From Paenibacillus periandrae (lineage in GTDB: Bacteria > Bacillota > Bacilli > Paenibacillales > NBRC-103111), in assembly GCF_022458865.1 (NCBI RefSeq), contig NZ_JAJNMU010000021.1, positions 1 to 64,000 on the forward strand: 64,000 nt of DNA, written 5' to 3'. The notes below the pieces were generated by a model. It searched no databases. It was not told the origin of the DNA and was given only the letters and a program-made list of their open reading frames with translations. Shown piece after piece: positions 46,746 to 55,499 of this stretch. A program made the translations under genes and the position numbers. Every line of letters begins with the position of its first letter. Within the stretch, counting starts at the first letter, position 1.

Positions 46746-46800
46746 TCAATGATAAAAGCCGGTCAAAAGGGACATAAGTCTCTTTCGATCGGCTTTTGCA
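46746..46800. terminator. Terminator between the convergent carboxypeptidase and siderophore ATPase genes
   Basis: AAAAGCCGGTCAAAAGGGA pairs with TCTCTTTCGATCGGCTTTT with few mismatches. A- and T-rich flanks suit both directions. Confidence 0.8.
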
Positions 46801-46817
46801 ATTTCTTTCTGTACTAT

Positions 46818-47642
46818 TTAACGGGCACTGACTGGCTCTAGCTGCTGTTGGGTCGGTTTGACACCTTTGCCATATGGGACAACTAATGGAGTCTGGAACA
46901 AAGGGTCCTGAATGATTTGGCAGGGCAGATCGAACACGTCCAGAATGAGCTTTTCATTGATTACTTGCTCCGGACGTCCTTCGGCATACACCCTGCGGTC
47001 CTTGATCGCGACCACGTGATGGGCGTAACGGCAGGCAAGGTTAATATCATGCAGCACCATTACGATCGTTCTCTGCTCCTTTTGGTTCAAATCGTAGAGG
47101 AGGTCCAGTACTTCAATCTGATGAGCCAGATCCAGATAAGTCGTAGGCTCATCCAGCAATATCGTCGGTGTGCCTTGGGCTAATGTCATCGCAATCCAGG
47201 CCCGCTGCCGCTGTCCCCCAGATAGTGAATCCACGGTACGCTCAGATAATGAATCCATATGGGTCAACTCCAAAGCGCGGCGGACTTCTTTTTCATCCTC
47301 AACTGACCATTGCTGGAGCCAATTCTGATAAGGATATCTGCCTTGTTTCACCAGCTGCAGCACAGTCAACCCTTCAGGAGCGGATGGCCCCTGCGGCAAA
47401 ATGGACATACGTCGGGCAACCTCTTTGGTGGAGAGTGTGGCAATATCGCTGCCAGCCAGCACGACCTGTCCGCTCTTCGGTTTGAGCAGTCTTGCAAGTG
47501 AGCGGAGCAGTGTAGACTTACCGCAGCCGTTGCTGCCGATAAATACGGTGATTTTTCCTTTTGGAATGGCTATATCCAGATCTTTGAAAATGCATGTGTC
47601 CCCGTAAAATAAACTCAAATCCTTAGATTGAATAGCCGTCAT
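46818..47642 (-). CDS. Iron-siderophore ABC importer ATPase (FecE/FhuC type)
   Basis: This 274-residue ABC ATPase has Walker A GSNGCGKSTLL, signature LSGGQRQRAWIAMTLAQ and Walker B TILLDEPTTYLD. The length and the YLDLAHQ continuation are typical of FecE/YusV. It energises the two FecCD permeases encoded upstream on the same strand. A divergently transcribed binding protein (50122) and two Fur-box-like palindromes complete the locus. Confidence 0.93.
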   Translation of the reverse strand: MTAIQSKDLSLFYGDTCIFKDLDIAIPKGKITVFIGSNGCGKSTLLRSLARLLKPKSGQVVLAGSDIATLSTKEVARRMSILPQGPSAPEGLTVLQLVKQGRYPYQNWLQQWSVEDEKEVRRALELTHMDSLSERTVDSLSGGQRQRAWIAMTLAQGTPTILLDEPTTYLDLAHQIEVLDLLYDLNQKEQRTIVMVLHDINLACRYAHHVVAIKDRRVYAEGRPEQVINEKLILDVFDLPCQIIQDPLFQTPLVVPYGKGVKPTQQQLEPVSAR

Positions 47643-47707
47643 GTTCAGATCTCCTTATATAAAGCAGTATGGTTAAAAGGTTTAGTTACGCCGCAGCACA
47701 CTGTTAA

Positions 47708-48754
47708 CTACCGATTGCGAGTACGATAGAGCAAATAAATAAAGAATGGAGCGCCGATACAAGCTGTAAACACGCCAGCAGGAATATCGAGCGGCGTAAA
47801 TATCGTTCTGCCGATCAAATCAGCGACCAGCAGCACAATGGCTCCCATCAGTGCGGATACCGGCAGCAGAGCACCAAAGCTTGGACCAACAAGCTTACGG
47901 GCAATATGTGGACCCATCAGTCCGATGAATCCGATAGCCCCACCGAAGGCAACAGCCGCACCTGCGAGAGCTACACTGAAAATTAATAACAGGAATCTTT
48001 GACGTTGCACATGGCTGCCCACACTGCGGGCAATATCATCACCGAATTCCTGAATGTTAATATGTCGTGAATAGACGAACATCAGAGGGAGCAGCACGAC
48101 AATCCAAGGCAGCAGAGGGATGACAGACTTGGCCCAGGATACGCCATACACACTGCCCGTCATGAAGGTCATGGACTGATTGGCAAGAATAATAGGTCCT
48201 GAAATCATCATCATATACGACAGAGCACTCATAGCTGCCGAGAAGCCGATACCGATCAGCACCAGCCGCAGCGGTGTCACACCCTGCTTCCAGGATAATA
48301 CATATACGATCAGTGCAGCCGCGAAGGCCCCAGCTACAGCAAAAACCGGCAGCAGATGAATACTGATTTTGTCAGAAAAGAAATAAAAGAATGAGACGGC
48401 TCCCAGTGTAGCTCCTCCAGTAATACCAACGGTATCAGGAGAGGCTAATGGATTGCGAATAACCCCTTGCAGCAATGCGCCGGCTACCGCGAGAGCAGCA
48501 CCGACCATTACAGCAACAACAATACGTGGAAGCCGCAGAGAACGAACAATCATCATATTGGAGTCTTCACCCGAGCCGAATATAGAGCGAATAACCTGGA
48601 TAGGCGATATGTATACACTGCCGATGCCTGTACTCAGAATGAAAATCACGATTACAGCTATGAAGAGCGCTAGAGAAACGATTATTGCTTTTTTACTGAC
48701 GAGAAACGAATACGCTTTGCTGCGAACCGTCATATATTTGCTGGATGTGGTCAT
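47708..48754 (-). CDS. Iron-siderophore ABC permease (FecCD family), second subunit
   Basis: This 348-residue membrane protein has about ten helices and the conserved VGAALAVAGALLQGVIRNPLA segment of FecCD/BtuC permeases. It follows the other permease directly: its ATG (48754) is next to the partner's stop. It is part of the Fur-controlled operon. Confidence 0.93.
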   Translation of the reverse strand: MTTSSKYMTVRSKAYSFLVSKKAIIVSLALFIAVIVIFILSTGIGSVYISPIQVIRSIFGSGEDSNMMIVRSLRLPRIVVAVMVGAALAVAGALLQGVIRNPLASPDTVGITGGATLGAVSFFYFFSDKISIHLLPVFAVAGAFAAALIVYVLSWKQGVTPLRLVLIGIGFSAAMSALSYMMMISGPIILANQSMTFMTGSVYGVSWAKSVIPLLPWIVVLLPLMFVYSRHINIQEFGDDIARSVGSHVQRQRFLLLIFSVALAGAAVAFGGAIGFIGLMGPHIARKLVGPSFGALLPVSALMGAIVLLVADLIGRTIFTPLDIPAGVFTACIGAPFFIYLLYRTRNR

Positions 48755-49765
48755 TTAGAAGCGCCCTCCTTTGCGAGCAATATATACAAAGAAAGGAACA
48801 CCAATCAATGCAGTCGTCACACCAACATGTACTTCCTTCGGCATGGCAATAAAACGGGAGCCCACATCGGCACTAACGAGCAGCAGCGCCCCGAGAACGG
48901 CACAATAAGGGATGAGCCATCGATGATCCCCGCCAACGAGAAATCGTGCAATATGGGGGATGATGATGCCGATAAATACAACAGGACCTGCGAGAGCAAC
49001 GGAGCCCCCGGCAAGTATGACAATGACAATAGCGGCGGACGCTTTAATAAAGATCGTGCTTTGTCCAAGCCCCTTGGCAACATCGTCTCCCATCGCCAAC
49101 ACGTTAATGTGCGGTGCGAGCACAATAGCACCGATTAAGGCTGCGAGCATATAAAGGAAGACCGAATCAAACATCTCCATCGTACGCCCTGCAACCGAGC
49201 CGACCAGCCATACCAGCACCTGATCAAATGCTTTGCCGTTGGAGAGCAGTACTCCCTGTGTCAAGGATGCGAAGAAGGCAGTCATCGCTGAACCGGCAAG
49301 TGTAATCTTGATAGGTGTCAAGCCGTCGCGCCCAATTGAACCTAATAGATATACGCCTCCAGCACTAATCGCTGCTCCGAAAAAAGCGATCCACGTATAT
49401 TGTGTCAAATTGGTGACGTTAAAAAACACGACAGCCAACACAATGGCAAAAGCGGCTCCGGCATTCACTCCAAAAATACTGGGAGATGCCAACGGATTGC
49501 GGGTAATGGCTTGCATTAGAGCTCCGGCTACAGCCAGGCTTCCACCGACAAGCGCCCCGATTAATGCCCGCGGCATGCGGGTTGTCTGGATAATGATGTG
49601 CTCGTTGGACCCATTAAATGCTGTGTAGGCTTCAACAATCTTGGCCCACGAATACGTGTTAATACCGAACTTAAGGCTGCAGACAAATGCAACTGCCAAT
49701 AAGAGAAGGGCAATCACCAAGCCTGCGATTTTAAAGGGGGATGTTAGAAGTTCTTTTCGCATCAT
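48755..49765 (-). CDS. Iron-siderophore ABC permease (FecCD family), first subunit
   Basis: This 336-residue FecCD-type permease has the SLAVAGALMQAITRNPLASP motif and about ten helices. It is the first gene of the three-gene operon permease-permease-ATPase. Its promoter should lie in the 356-base divergent region, where a Fur-box-like palindrome sits at 49994-50008. A dispersed repeat (49815-49930) lies between that box and the gene, inside the probable 5' leader. Confidence 0.93.
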   Translation of the reverse strand: MMRKELLTSPFKIAGLVIALLLLAVAFVCSLKFGINTYSWAKIVEAYTAFNGSNEHIIIQTTRMPRALIGALVGGSLAVAGALMQAITRNPLASPSIFGVNAGAAFAIVLAVVFFNVTNLTQYTWIAFFGAAISAGGVYLLGSIGRDGLTPIKITLAGSAMTAFFASLTQGVLLSNGKAFDQVLVWLVGSVAGRTMEMFDSVFLYMLAALIGAIVLAPHINVLAMGDDVAKGLGQSTIFIKASAAIVIVILAGGSVALAGPVVFIGIIIPHIARFLVGGDHRWLIPYCAVLGALLLVSADVGSRFIAMPKEVHVGVTTALIGVPFFVYIARKGGRF

Positions 49766-49814
49766 TCAGTCGTTTGCCTGCTTCCTGTCTGAGTTAAGCT
49801 TATTGATAAATAAT

Positions 49815-49930
49815 AAGAAAAGCTTTTGATCGAAGCCTATTCGGTGAAGATACATTCGTGTCCAATAGGTTGCTTTTCTTGCAATATCAGAATATTCAGC
49901 TCTGCTGAAAACTTATCCATTCTGATATTA
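49815..49930 (-). repeat. Dispersed repeat, copy A: 66-bp hairpin unit plus dyad unit
   Basis: The 66-bp unit (49815-49880) is bounded by AAGAAAAGC and GCTTTTCTT and matches the units at 56683, 56799 and 62390 in reverse orientation. Next to it 49883-49929 is a second dyad with ends AATATCAGAAT/ATTCTGATATT and an inner TTCAGC/GCTGAA stem. It lies in the leader of the siderophore permease operon. Confidence 0.8.
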
Positions 49931-49993
49931 TAAAATTAGATGATCCAGCTTACGTATATTGTAATGAGGCTAGTGATCCCCTGTCAATGACTT

Positions 49994-50008
49994 TGAGAAT
50001 CATTATCA
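49994..50008. promoter_or_regulatory. Fur-box-like palindrome (permease side)
   Basis: TGAGAATCATTATCA fits the 7-1-7 Fur box TGATAATnATTATCA with one mismatch. It lies upstream of the minus-strand permease operon. Confidence 0.7.
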
Positions 50009-50016
50009 AAAAAAGA

Positions 50017-50046
50017 TTGACAAGCGGCATGTGCTTCCCCTAAAAT
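50017..50046 (+). promoter_or_regulatory. Sigma-A promoter of the siderophore-binding protein gene
   Basis: TTGACA (50017-50022) and TAAAAT (50041-50046) are 18 bases apart. The perfect Fur box lies just downstream, where bound Fur would block transcription. Confidence 0.7.
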
Positions 50047-50054
50047 GAACCGTG

Positions 50055-50079
50055 ATAAATGATAATTATTATCATTTAT
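50055..50079. promoter_or_regulatory. Perfect Fur box (binding-protein side)
   Basis: A 25-bp perfect palindrome is centred on the T at 50067 and contains TGATAATTATTATCA, an exact 7-1-7 Fur site. It should mediate iron repression of the gene at 50122. Confidence 0.85.
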
Positions 50080-50121
50080 TTACTGTGCATCTTTTGATGA
50101 GAAAAATAGGGGGTTCATTAC

Positions 50122-51129
50122 ATGTTTTCTGGAAATGGTTCATTTCGAATCAAATCGGCAGCACTGATTGCCGTCGTCTTTGTATTATCTATCGTATTAG
50201 CAGCTTGCGGACAATCTGCGGCACCTCAGCCGGCAGACACCTCCAAGCCAGGAGCGGCACCTGCGGCTGCAACTGCTGAAGGTCCTCGTAAAATTAAGCA
50301 TATTATGGGTGAGACAGAAGTACCTGCACAACCTAAGAAGGTCATCGTACTGACAAATGAGGGAACGGAAGCTCTGCTTGCACTGGGAGTTAAACCGATT
50401 GCTGCAGTAGATTCCTATTATGGAAACCCTTGGTACGATCATATTAAAGCTGATATGGAAGGCGTTAAAAACATCGGTGGCGAATCACAACCTAATCTGG
50501 AGCTTATTGCTTCATTAAAGCCGGATTTGATCCTCGGCAACAAAATGCGCCATGAGAAAATTTACGAGCAATTGAAGGCGATCGCGCCTACGGTTTATAC
50601 AGAAACACTTCGTGGTGAGTGGAAGAGCAATTTTCAAGTTTATGCCGACGCTTTGAACAAAAAGGCTGAAGGCGATAAAGTCATCAGCGCATTCGATAAA
50701 CGTATCGACGATTTCAAACAAAAAGCTGGCGACAAGCTGAAGGAAAAAGTAGCGGTAGTTCGCTTCATGGGCGGCAAAACGAGATATTATTACGGTGAAA
50801 TGTTTACAGGCGTAATATTCAAGCAAATCGGTATTCATCGGAACGATCCGAAAAGCGATGAGAAATCGTTTGAGGATATTACGAAGGAGCGCCTGACTGA
50901 GTTGAATACAGCCGATAAGGTGTTTTACTTCACCTACGATGTTGGGGATGGCAAAGGCAAAAAGCAAGAAGAAGAATGGATGAACGACCCGCTTTGGAAA
51001 AACCTCAAGGTTGTGAAAGAGAACAAGCTGGTCAAGGTTAGTGATGCAACGTGGAATACATCAGGAGGCGTCAAAGCAGCGAATCTGATGCTGGACGATA
51101 TGTACAAAATTTACGATGTGAAGCCATAA
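50122..51129 (+). CDS. Iron-siderophore-binding lipoprotein
   Basis: This 335-residue class III solute-binding protein (FhuD/FepB-like) has a lipoprotein signal peptide with cysteine in LAACGQ, a Pro/Ala-rich linker and the motif KKVIVLTNEGTEALLALGVKP. It delivers a ferric siderophore to the divergently encoded FecCD permeases and ATPase. GGGGGTTC precedes the ATG. A perfect Fur box sits between promoter and gene. The ligand is not predictable. Confidence 0.92.
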   Translation: MFSGNGSFRIKSAALIAVVFVLSIVLAACGQSAAPQPADTSKPGAAPAAATAEGPRKIKHIMGETEVPAQPKKVIVLTNEGTEALLALGVKPIAAVDSYYGNPWYDHIKADMEGVKNIGGESQPNLELIASLKPDLILGNKMRHEKIYEQLKAIAPTVYTETLRGEWKSNFQVYADALNKKAEGDKVISAFDKRIDDFKQKAGDKLKEKVAVVRFMGGKTRYYYGEMFTGVIFKQIGIHRNDPKSDEKSFEDITKERLTELNTADKVFYFTYDVGDGKGKKQEEEWMNDPLWKNLKVVKENKLVKVSDATWNTSGGVKAANLMLDDMYKIYDVKP

Positions 51130-51149
51130 TCGGATAACAAGCATAGGAC

Positions 51150-51198
51150 AAGAAAAAGCCTTCAGTAACCACGATATCGTGGCCTGAAGGCTTTTGTT
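51150..51198. terminator. Bidirectional terminator between siderophore-binding and exporter genes
   Basis: AAAAGCCTTCAG pairs with CTGAAGGCTTTT, with a perfect inner palindrome CACGATATCGTG in the loop. T-tracts lie on both sides. Confidence 0.85.
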
Positions 51199-51222
51199 TG
51201 GTCTGAGTAGGTGGGTAACGGG

Positions 51223-53121
51223 CTAACCAGCCCGATTAAACTGGCTCGTATACAAATCGTAGTAGAATCCTTTAACCTCTAGTAATTCCTTGTGCGAGCC
51301 GCGCTCAATAATTTCCCCGCCGTTCATTACCAGAATGAGATCGGCCTCTCGAATCGTGCTGAGTCGATGCGCAATTACGAAGCTGGTGCGGCCTTTCATC
51401 AGCAGGTTCATCGCTTCCTGAATGATCATCTCGGTTCTTGTATCCACTGAGCTGGTAGCTTCATCGAGAATCAGAATAGCAGGATCAGCCAGAATGGCTC
51501 GTGCAATTGTAATCAGCTGGCGTTGTCCTTGACTGAGATTACTGCCCTCGGCGCTCAGCAGTGTATCATAGCCTTGAGGCAGCTTGCGGATGAAGCTGTC
51601 AGCATTGGCCATCTGAGCGGCTTTCTCGACTTCAGCTTCGGTTGCATCCAGTCTTCCATACCGGATATTTTCACGTATCGTATCCGAGAACAAGTAGGCA
51701 TCCTGCAGAACGATTCCGAGCTGACTGCGCAGACTGTCTTTTTCCAGATTACGCAGGTTCTCTCCATCTATAGTAATGATCCCGTTATCAATATCATAAA
51801 AGCGTGTGAGCAGATTAACGATTGTGGTTTTGCCGGCACCGGTAGGTCCAACAAGGGCAATTGTCTGCCCTGGCAGTGCTGTTAACGAGATATGCTTGAG
51901 AATGGGAACTTCTTTTTTATAGCTGAAGGACACATCGTTGAAAATAACCTCGCCCTTGACCGCCTGCAGCTGCTTCTCATGATCATCGTTACTTTCATAT
52001 TCGGTTGGTGTATCCATAACCTCGAACACTCTTTCCGCACCGGCCAAGGCTGACTGGATCATATTAAACTGGTTTGCAAGCTCATTGATCGGTCTTCCCA
52101 GCTGCTTCGAGTAATTCAGGAAGCTGACAATAACACCAATGGTAACCAGGCCGTTAAATGCCATCCAGCCGCCTACGGTAGCAACCAATGCGAAGCTAAT
52201 ATTGTTAATAACGTTCATCACAGGGCCGATAAAACCGGATAGGATCTGCGCCTTGCTGCCAACATCCCTAAGCTTTGAATTAATGGCATGAAACTGCTCG
52301 GTTGCTTTGGCTTCACGATTAAAGGTTTTGACAACCTTTTGTCCGGAAACCGTTTCTTCAATAAATCCATTCAATTCACCGAGACTTTTCTGCTGACTGG
52401 AAAAATGCTTTCGTGTCCTCTTGGCAATTTGCCTTGTTAGCAGCATCGCCATCGGTATGACCACAAGACTAACGAGCGTCAGCCATACGTTCAGACTAAG
52501 CATTAAAACAATCGCTCCAATTACCGTTAAAAAGCTGGAAAGCAGCTGTGTCACCGTCTGATTCAAGGTGTTGCTCACGTTCTCGATATCATTGGTCGTC
52601 CGGCTCATGAGCTCGCCATGTGTCTTGCTATCAAAATAAGGGAGCGGCAGCTGCTGCAGGTGCTCGAACAAGTCATTGCGCAGCTCCCAGACCGTACGCT
52701 GCGACACGCCGGTCATGACATACAGCTGTATCCAGGACATGGCTGAACTGAGCACATACACACCGAGTAGAGAGAGGCACAGCCAGAGCAGGCCGCTATA
52801 ATTTCGCGGAATGATATATTGATCGATAGCAACTCCGATCAGGTAAGGTCCAGCCAGCGTCAGGCATGTACTGCAAAGGGTAAGCACAACGATGGCAATC
52901 AGACCGAGACGTTGACGCCGCAAATAATTCCATAGCCGCAGCAGCGTTCCCTTGGTGTTCTTGGCACGTGCCTTCTGCATCATCATGCCGCGGCCGGGAC
53001 CGCCACCCATCGGGCCACCGCCCATCCCCATCGGAGGCATGCCGCCAGGAGGTCCACCTGCAGGTCTTGCAGTGATTTCTTCGTGCCCGCGCTGCCGATT
53101 ATTATCGTTAGCCACTGACAA
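51223..53121 (-). CDS. Heterodimeric ABC exporter, subunit 2 (YheH-like)
   Basis: This 632-residue half-transporter has a Gly/Met/Pro-rich N-terminal extension (about 1-50), six membrane helices and an ATPase domain with Walker A GPTGAGKTT, signature LSQGQRQL (unusual Q for G) and Walker B ILILDEATSSVD with an intact catalytic Glu. It pairs with the upstream half-transporter, which has a degenerate site; the 14-base overlap supports co-translation. YheH/YheI and LmrCD relatives export drugs or lipophilic compounds, and in Bacillus YheHI also affects sporulation. Confidence 0.9.
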   Translation of the reverse strand: MSVANDNNRQRGHEEITARPAGGPPGGMPPMGMGGGPMGGGPGRGMMMQKARAKNTKGTLLRLWNYLRRQRLGLIAIVVLTLCSTCLTLAGPYLIGVAIDQYIIPRNYSGLLWLCLSLLGVYVLSSAMSWIQLYVMTGVSQRTVWELRNDLFEHLQQLPLPYFDSKTHGELMSRTTNDIENVSNTLNQTVTQLLSSFLTVIGAIVLMLSLNVWLTLVSLVVIPMAMLLTRQIAKRTRKHFSSQQKSLGELNGFIEETVSGQKVVKTFNREAKATEQFHAINSKLRDVGSKAQILSGFIGPVMNVINNISFALVATVGGWMAFNGLVTIGVIVSFLNYSKQLGRPINELANQFNMIQSALAGAERVFEVMDTPTEYESNDDHEKQLQAVKGEVIFNDVSFSYKKEVPILKHISLTALPGQTIALVGPTGAGKTTIVNLLTRFYDIDNGIITIDGENLRNLEKDSLRSQLGIVLQDAYLFSDTIRENIRYGRLDATEAEVEKAAQMANADSFIRKLPQGYDTLLSAEGSNLSQGQRQLITIARAILADPAILILDEATSSVDTRTEMIIQEAMNLLMKGRTSFVIAHRLSTIREADLILVMNGGEIIERGSHKELLEVKGFYYDLYTSQFNRAG

Positions 53122-54874
53122 CAGCCTCCTTTCCTAATTGGGATTTGTAAATTTCCTGATAGACAGGACTTGATTCCATCAGCTCATTATGTGTGCCCTG
53201 AGCAACAACTTTGCCTTCGTCCAGCACTACGATTGTGTCTGCCTCCAGCACGGAAGAAATCCGCTGTGCAATGATGATTCGCGTGCTTCGTTTGGTTTGG
53301 TTTTTTAATGCTTTTTGAATCCGTGATTCCGTTCCAAGATCAACCGCACTCGTACTGTCGTCGAGTATAAGAATGGCAGGCTGGACTAGGATGGCACGTG
53401 AGATCGATACCCGCTGCTTTTGACCACCGGACAGGTTCACGCCACGTTGACCTATGATCGTTTGATAACCATCAGGGAGACTAACTATATAATCATGGAT
53501 CTGCGCTGCCTTGGCCGCTTCCTCAATCTCTTCCTGTGAGGCATTGGGTTTGCCAAAGGCAATATTTTCGCTGATCGTCCCTGTAAAGAGAATAGCTTCC
53601 TGTAAAACGACTCCGATTTCACTGCGCAAATGGGTCAGATCCATATCACGGACATCGATACCGTCAATACGTACCGTCCCTTCAGTTGCATCATAGAGCC
53701 TTGGGATCAGGTTCACCAGCGAGCTTTTGCCGGAGCCAGTTGCCCCGAGGATAGCGACAGTTTGACCAGGTTCAAATACGAGATTAATGTCGGTCAGCGC
53801 ATTTTCCTGTCGTGTAGGCCCGTTAGGGTCCTTATTATCGGTGTAAGTGTCGTAAGCAAACGATACATGATCAAATTCAACCTTGCCTGCGCGGATCACA
53901 TTGGATTGTGCATGTGCTTTGTTCGTAATTTCCGGCTCGGTTTCCATCACTTCATGAATCCGCTCAGCCGAAGCTTTGGCACGGGACACGTTCATCAGCA
54001 CCATGCTGACCATCATCAGGGAGAACAGAACCTGTGTGACGTAATTGATAAAAGCGACCAGATCGCCTACCTGAAGCGTTCCTTGCCAGGTTTGCAGGCC
54101 TCCGAACCAAATAACCGCTGCTATGCTTGCGTTCATGATGAGCATCATAATCGGCATGATCAGCATGACAATCCGCGTAGCTTTAATCGATATATCCATC
54201 AAAGCATCGTTGGATTTTCGAAAGCGCTTAATTTCATAATTAGCACGAACAAATGCTTTGACGACACGAATACCTGTCAAGTTTTCCTGTAGAACGGTAT
54301 TGACGGTATCGAGCTTCTTTTGAACCTTACTGAATAACGGAAAACCCTTGCGAATAATGATGACCAGGACCAGAACCAGCAATGGAATAACGACTGCCAG
54401 TATCAATGCAAGGCGAGGACTGATTATAATTGCCATAAGAATACTGCCAATGGCCAGCAGAGGAGCACGTACCAGCATCCTCAGCGTCATCAGCACGACC
54501 CCCTGGACTTGAACCACATCGTTCGTTAAGCGGGTGACAAGTGATCCTGCCTTGAACGTATCCAGAACACCAAAGGAAAACGATTGAACCTTGGTAAACA
54601 AATCCTTGCGCACGTCGGCTCCAAAATTTTGTGAAGCGGTACTGGAAAAGACCGTACATCCGATACCGCCGATCAGTCCAATTAATGCGACACCGAGCAT
54701 GATTGCGCCTGTCTTTTGGATGTGGGCAAGGTCTCCTGTCAGGATACCTTGATCGACGATGCTGGCCATGTACTTGGGCTGCAGAAGATCCATATAAACC
54801 TCTAACAGCATGAACAATGGGGCCAGCAGGGTAGCTTTCCAGTAAGGCTTTAAATAAGGTAAAAGCTTTAGCAT
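53108..54874 (-). CDS. Heterodimeric ABC exporter, subunit 1 (YheI-like)
   Basis: This 588-residue half-transporter has six helices and an ATPase with Walker A GATGSGKSS, signature LSGGQKQR and Walker B ILILDDSTSAVD. Asp replaces the catalytic Glu, the usual sign of the degenerate half of a heterodimer, and Ser replaces Ala in the DEAT pattern. It follows the MarR gene by about 60 bases and overlaps the partner by 14. Confidence 0.92.
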   Translation of the reverse strand: MLKLLPYLKPYWKATLLAPLFMLLEVYMDLLQPKYMASIVDQGILTGDLAHIQKTGAIMLGVALIGLIGGIGCTVFSSTASQNFGADVRKDLFTKVQSFSFGVLDTFKAGSLVTRLTNDVVQVQGVVLMTLRMLVRAPLLAIGSILMAIIISPRLALILAVVIPLLVLVLVIIIRKGFPLFSKVQKKLDTVNTVLQENLTGIRVVKAFVRANYEIKRFRKSNDALMDISIKATRIVMLIMPIMMLIMNASIAAVIWFGGLQTWQGTLQVGDLVAFINYVTQVLFSLMMVSMVLMNVSRAKASAERIHEVMETEPEITNKAHAQSNVIRAGKVEFDHVSFAYDTYTDNKDPNGPTRQENALTDINLVFEPGQTVAILGATGSGKSSLVNLIPRLYDATEGTVRIDGIDVRDMDLTHLRSEIGVVLQEAILFTGTISENIAFGKPNASQEEIEEAAKAAQIHDYIVSLPDGYQTIIGQRGVNLSGGQKQRVSISRAILVQPAILILDDSTSAVDLGTESRIQKALKNQTKRSTRIIIAQRISSVLEADTIVVLDEGKVVAQGTHNELMESSPVYQEIYKSQLGKEAVVSG

Positions 54875-54936
54875 GTGTCAACTCCTCGTAATCATTGTAG
54901 ACTGCTTCATGTAGTGGCTTGCGCTATGACTTGATT

Positions 54937-55419
54937 CTATTTAGTCTCATCGGTTGTGGCTGATGGTTTCCCCGAACATCTCGTATCCTGATCGTTAGTA
55001 AGGTTCTCGTACACCTGCAGCATTAATCTGCGAAGCAGTACCTTATCCTCCTCGGAAAAGTTGCCAAAGCATTGGGCATCCATGGCGCGGAAGGTTTCTC
55101 TGACCTCCGTATGGGCAAGCTTGCCTTTCTCCGTGAGATATACTCTTGAAACCCGCTGATCCTTAGCATCCTGCCTGCGTTCAACTAGTCCGGTCTTAAC
55201 CATGCGGTTCAGCATGACTGTGATGGTAGCTGGTTGTATATGCAGCTGTTCAGCCAGCTCCTTCTGACTTTGTCCGTCCTTGCGTTTCAACGCAAACAGC
55301 AGCGGAGGCTGGCCAGGGTATACTTCTTGATCCTGCAGCAGCTCATGCATCTTGTGCCAATGTGTTCGCATAACCTTGGAAAACACAAAATGCAGCGAAT
55401 CGGACGTATAAATATCCAT
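54937..55419 (-). CDS. MarR-family regulator of the exporter operon
   Basis: This 160-residue winged-helix regulator has the MarR signature (LAEQLHIQPATITVMLNRMVKTGLVERRQD). It is the first gene of the operon with both exporter halves. Palindromes just upstream of its start (55436-55450 and 55458-55473) are likely operators for autoregulation. Ligands are probably exporter substrates. A GAGGTGACC ribosome site is present. Confidence 0.9.
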   Translation of the reverse strand: MDIYTSDSLHFVFSKVMRTHWHKMHELLQDQEVYPGQPPLLFALKRKDGQSQKELAEQLHIQPATITVMLNRMVKTGLVERRQDAKDQRVSRVYLTEKGKLAHTEVRETFRAMDAQCFGNFSEEDKVLLRRLMLQVYENLTNDQDTRCSGKPSATTDETK

Positions 55420-55435
55420 GGGTCACCTCTTTTAT

Positions 55436-55473
55436 TTAGTCGGCTAACTATATTATTGCCACGATTTCGTGGC
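55436..55473. promoter_or_regulatory. Candidate MarR operators
   Basis: TTAGTCGGCTAACTA is an imperfect dyad of the TTAGTT/AACTAA kind bound by MarR proteins. Next to it GCCACGATTTCGTGGC (55458-55473) is a perfect 7-2-7 palindrome. Both lie between the divergent starts of nothing else but the marR gene and the convergent end of the gene at 55500. Confidence 0.55.
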
Positions 55474-55499
55474 GGCGTCAATAGGTGAAAGTGAGATTG

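Noticed and set aside
47168..49829. Plus-strand open frames across the siderophore permease and ATPase genes
   Set aside because: Shadows of well-supported minus-strand genes, with no ribosome sites or recognisable domains.
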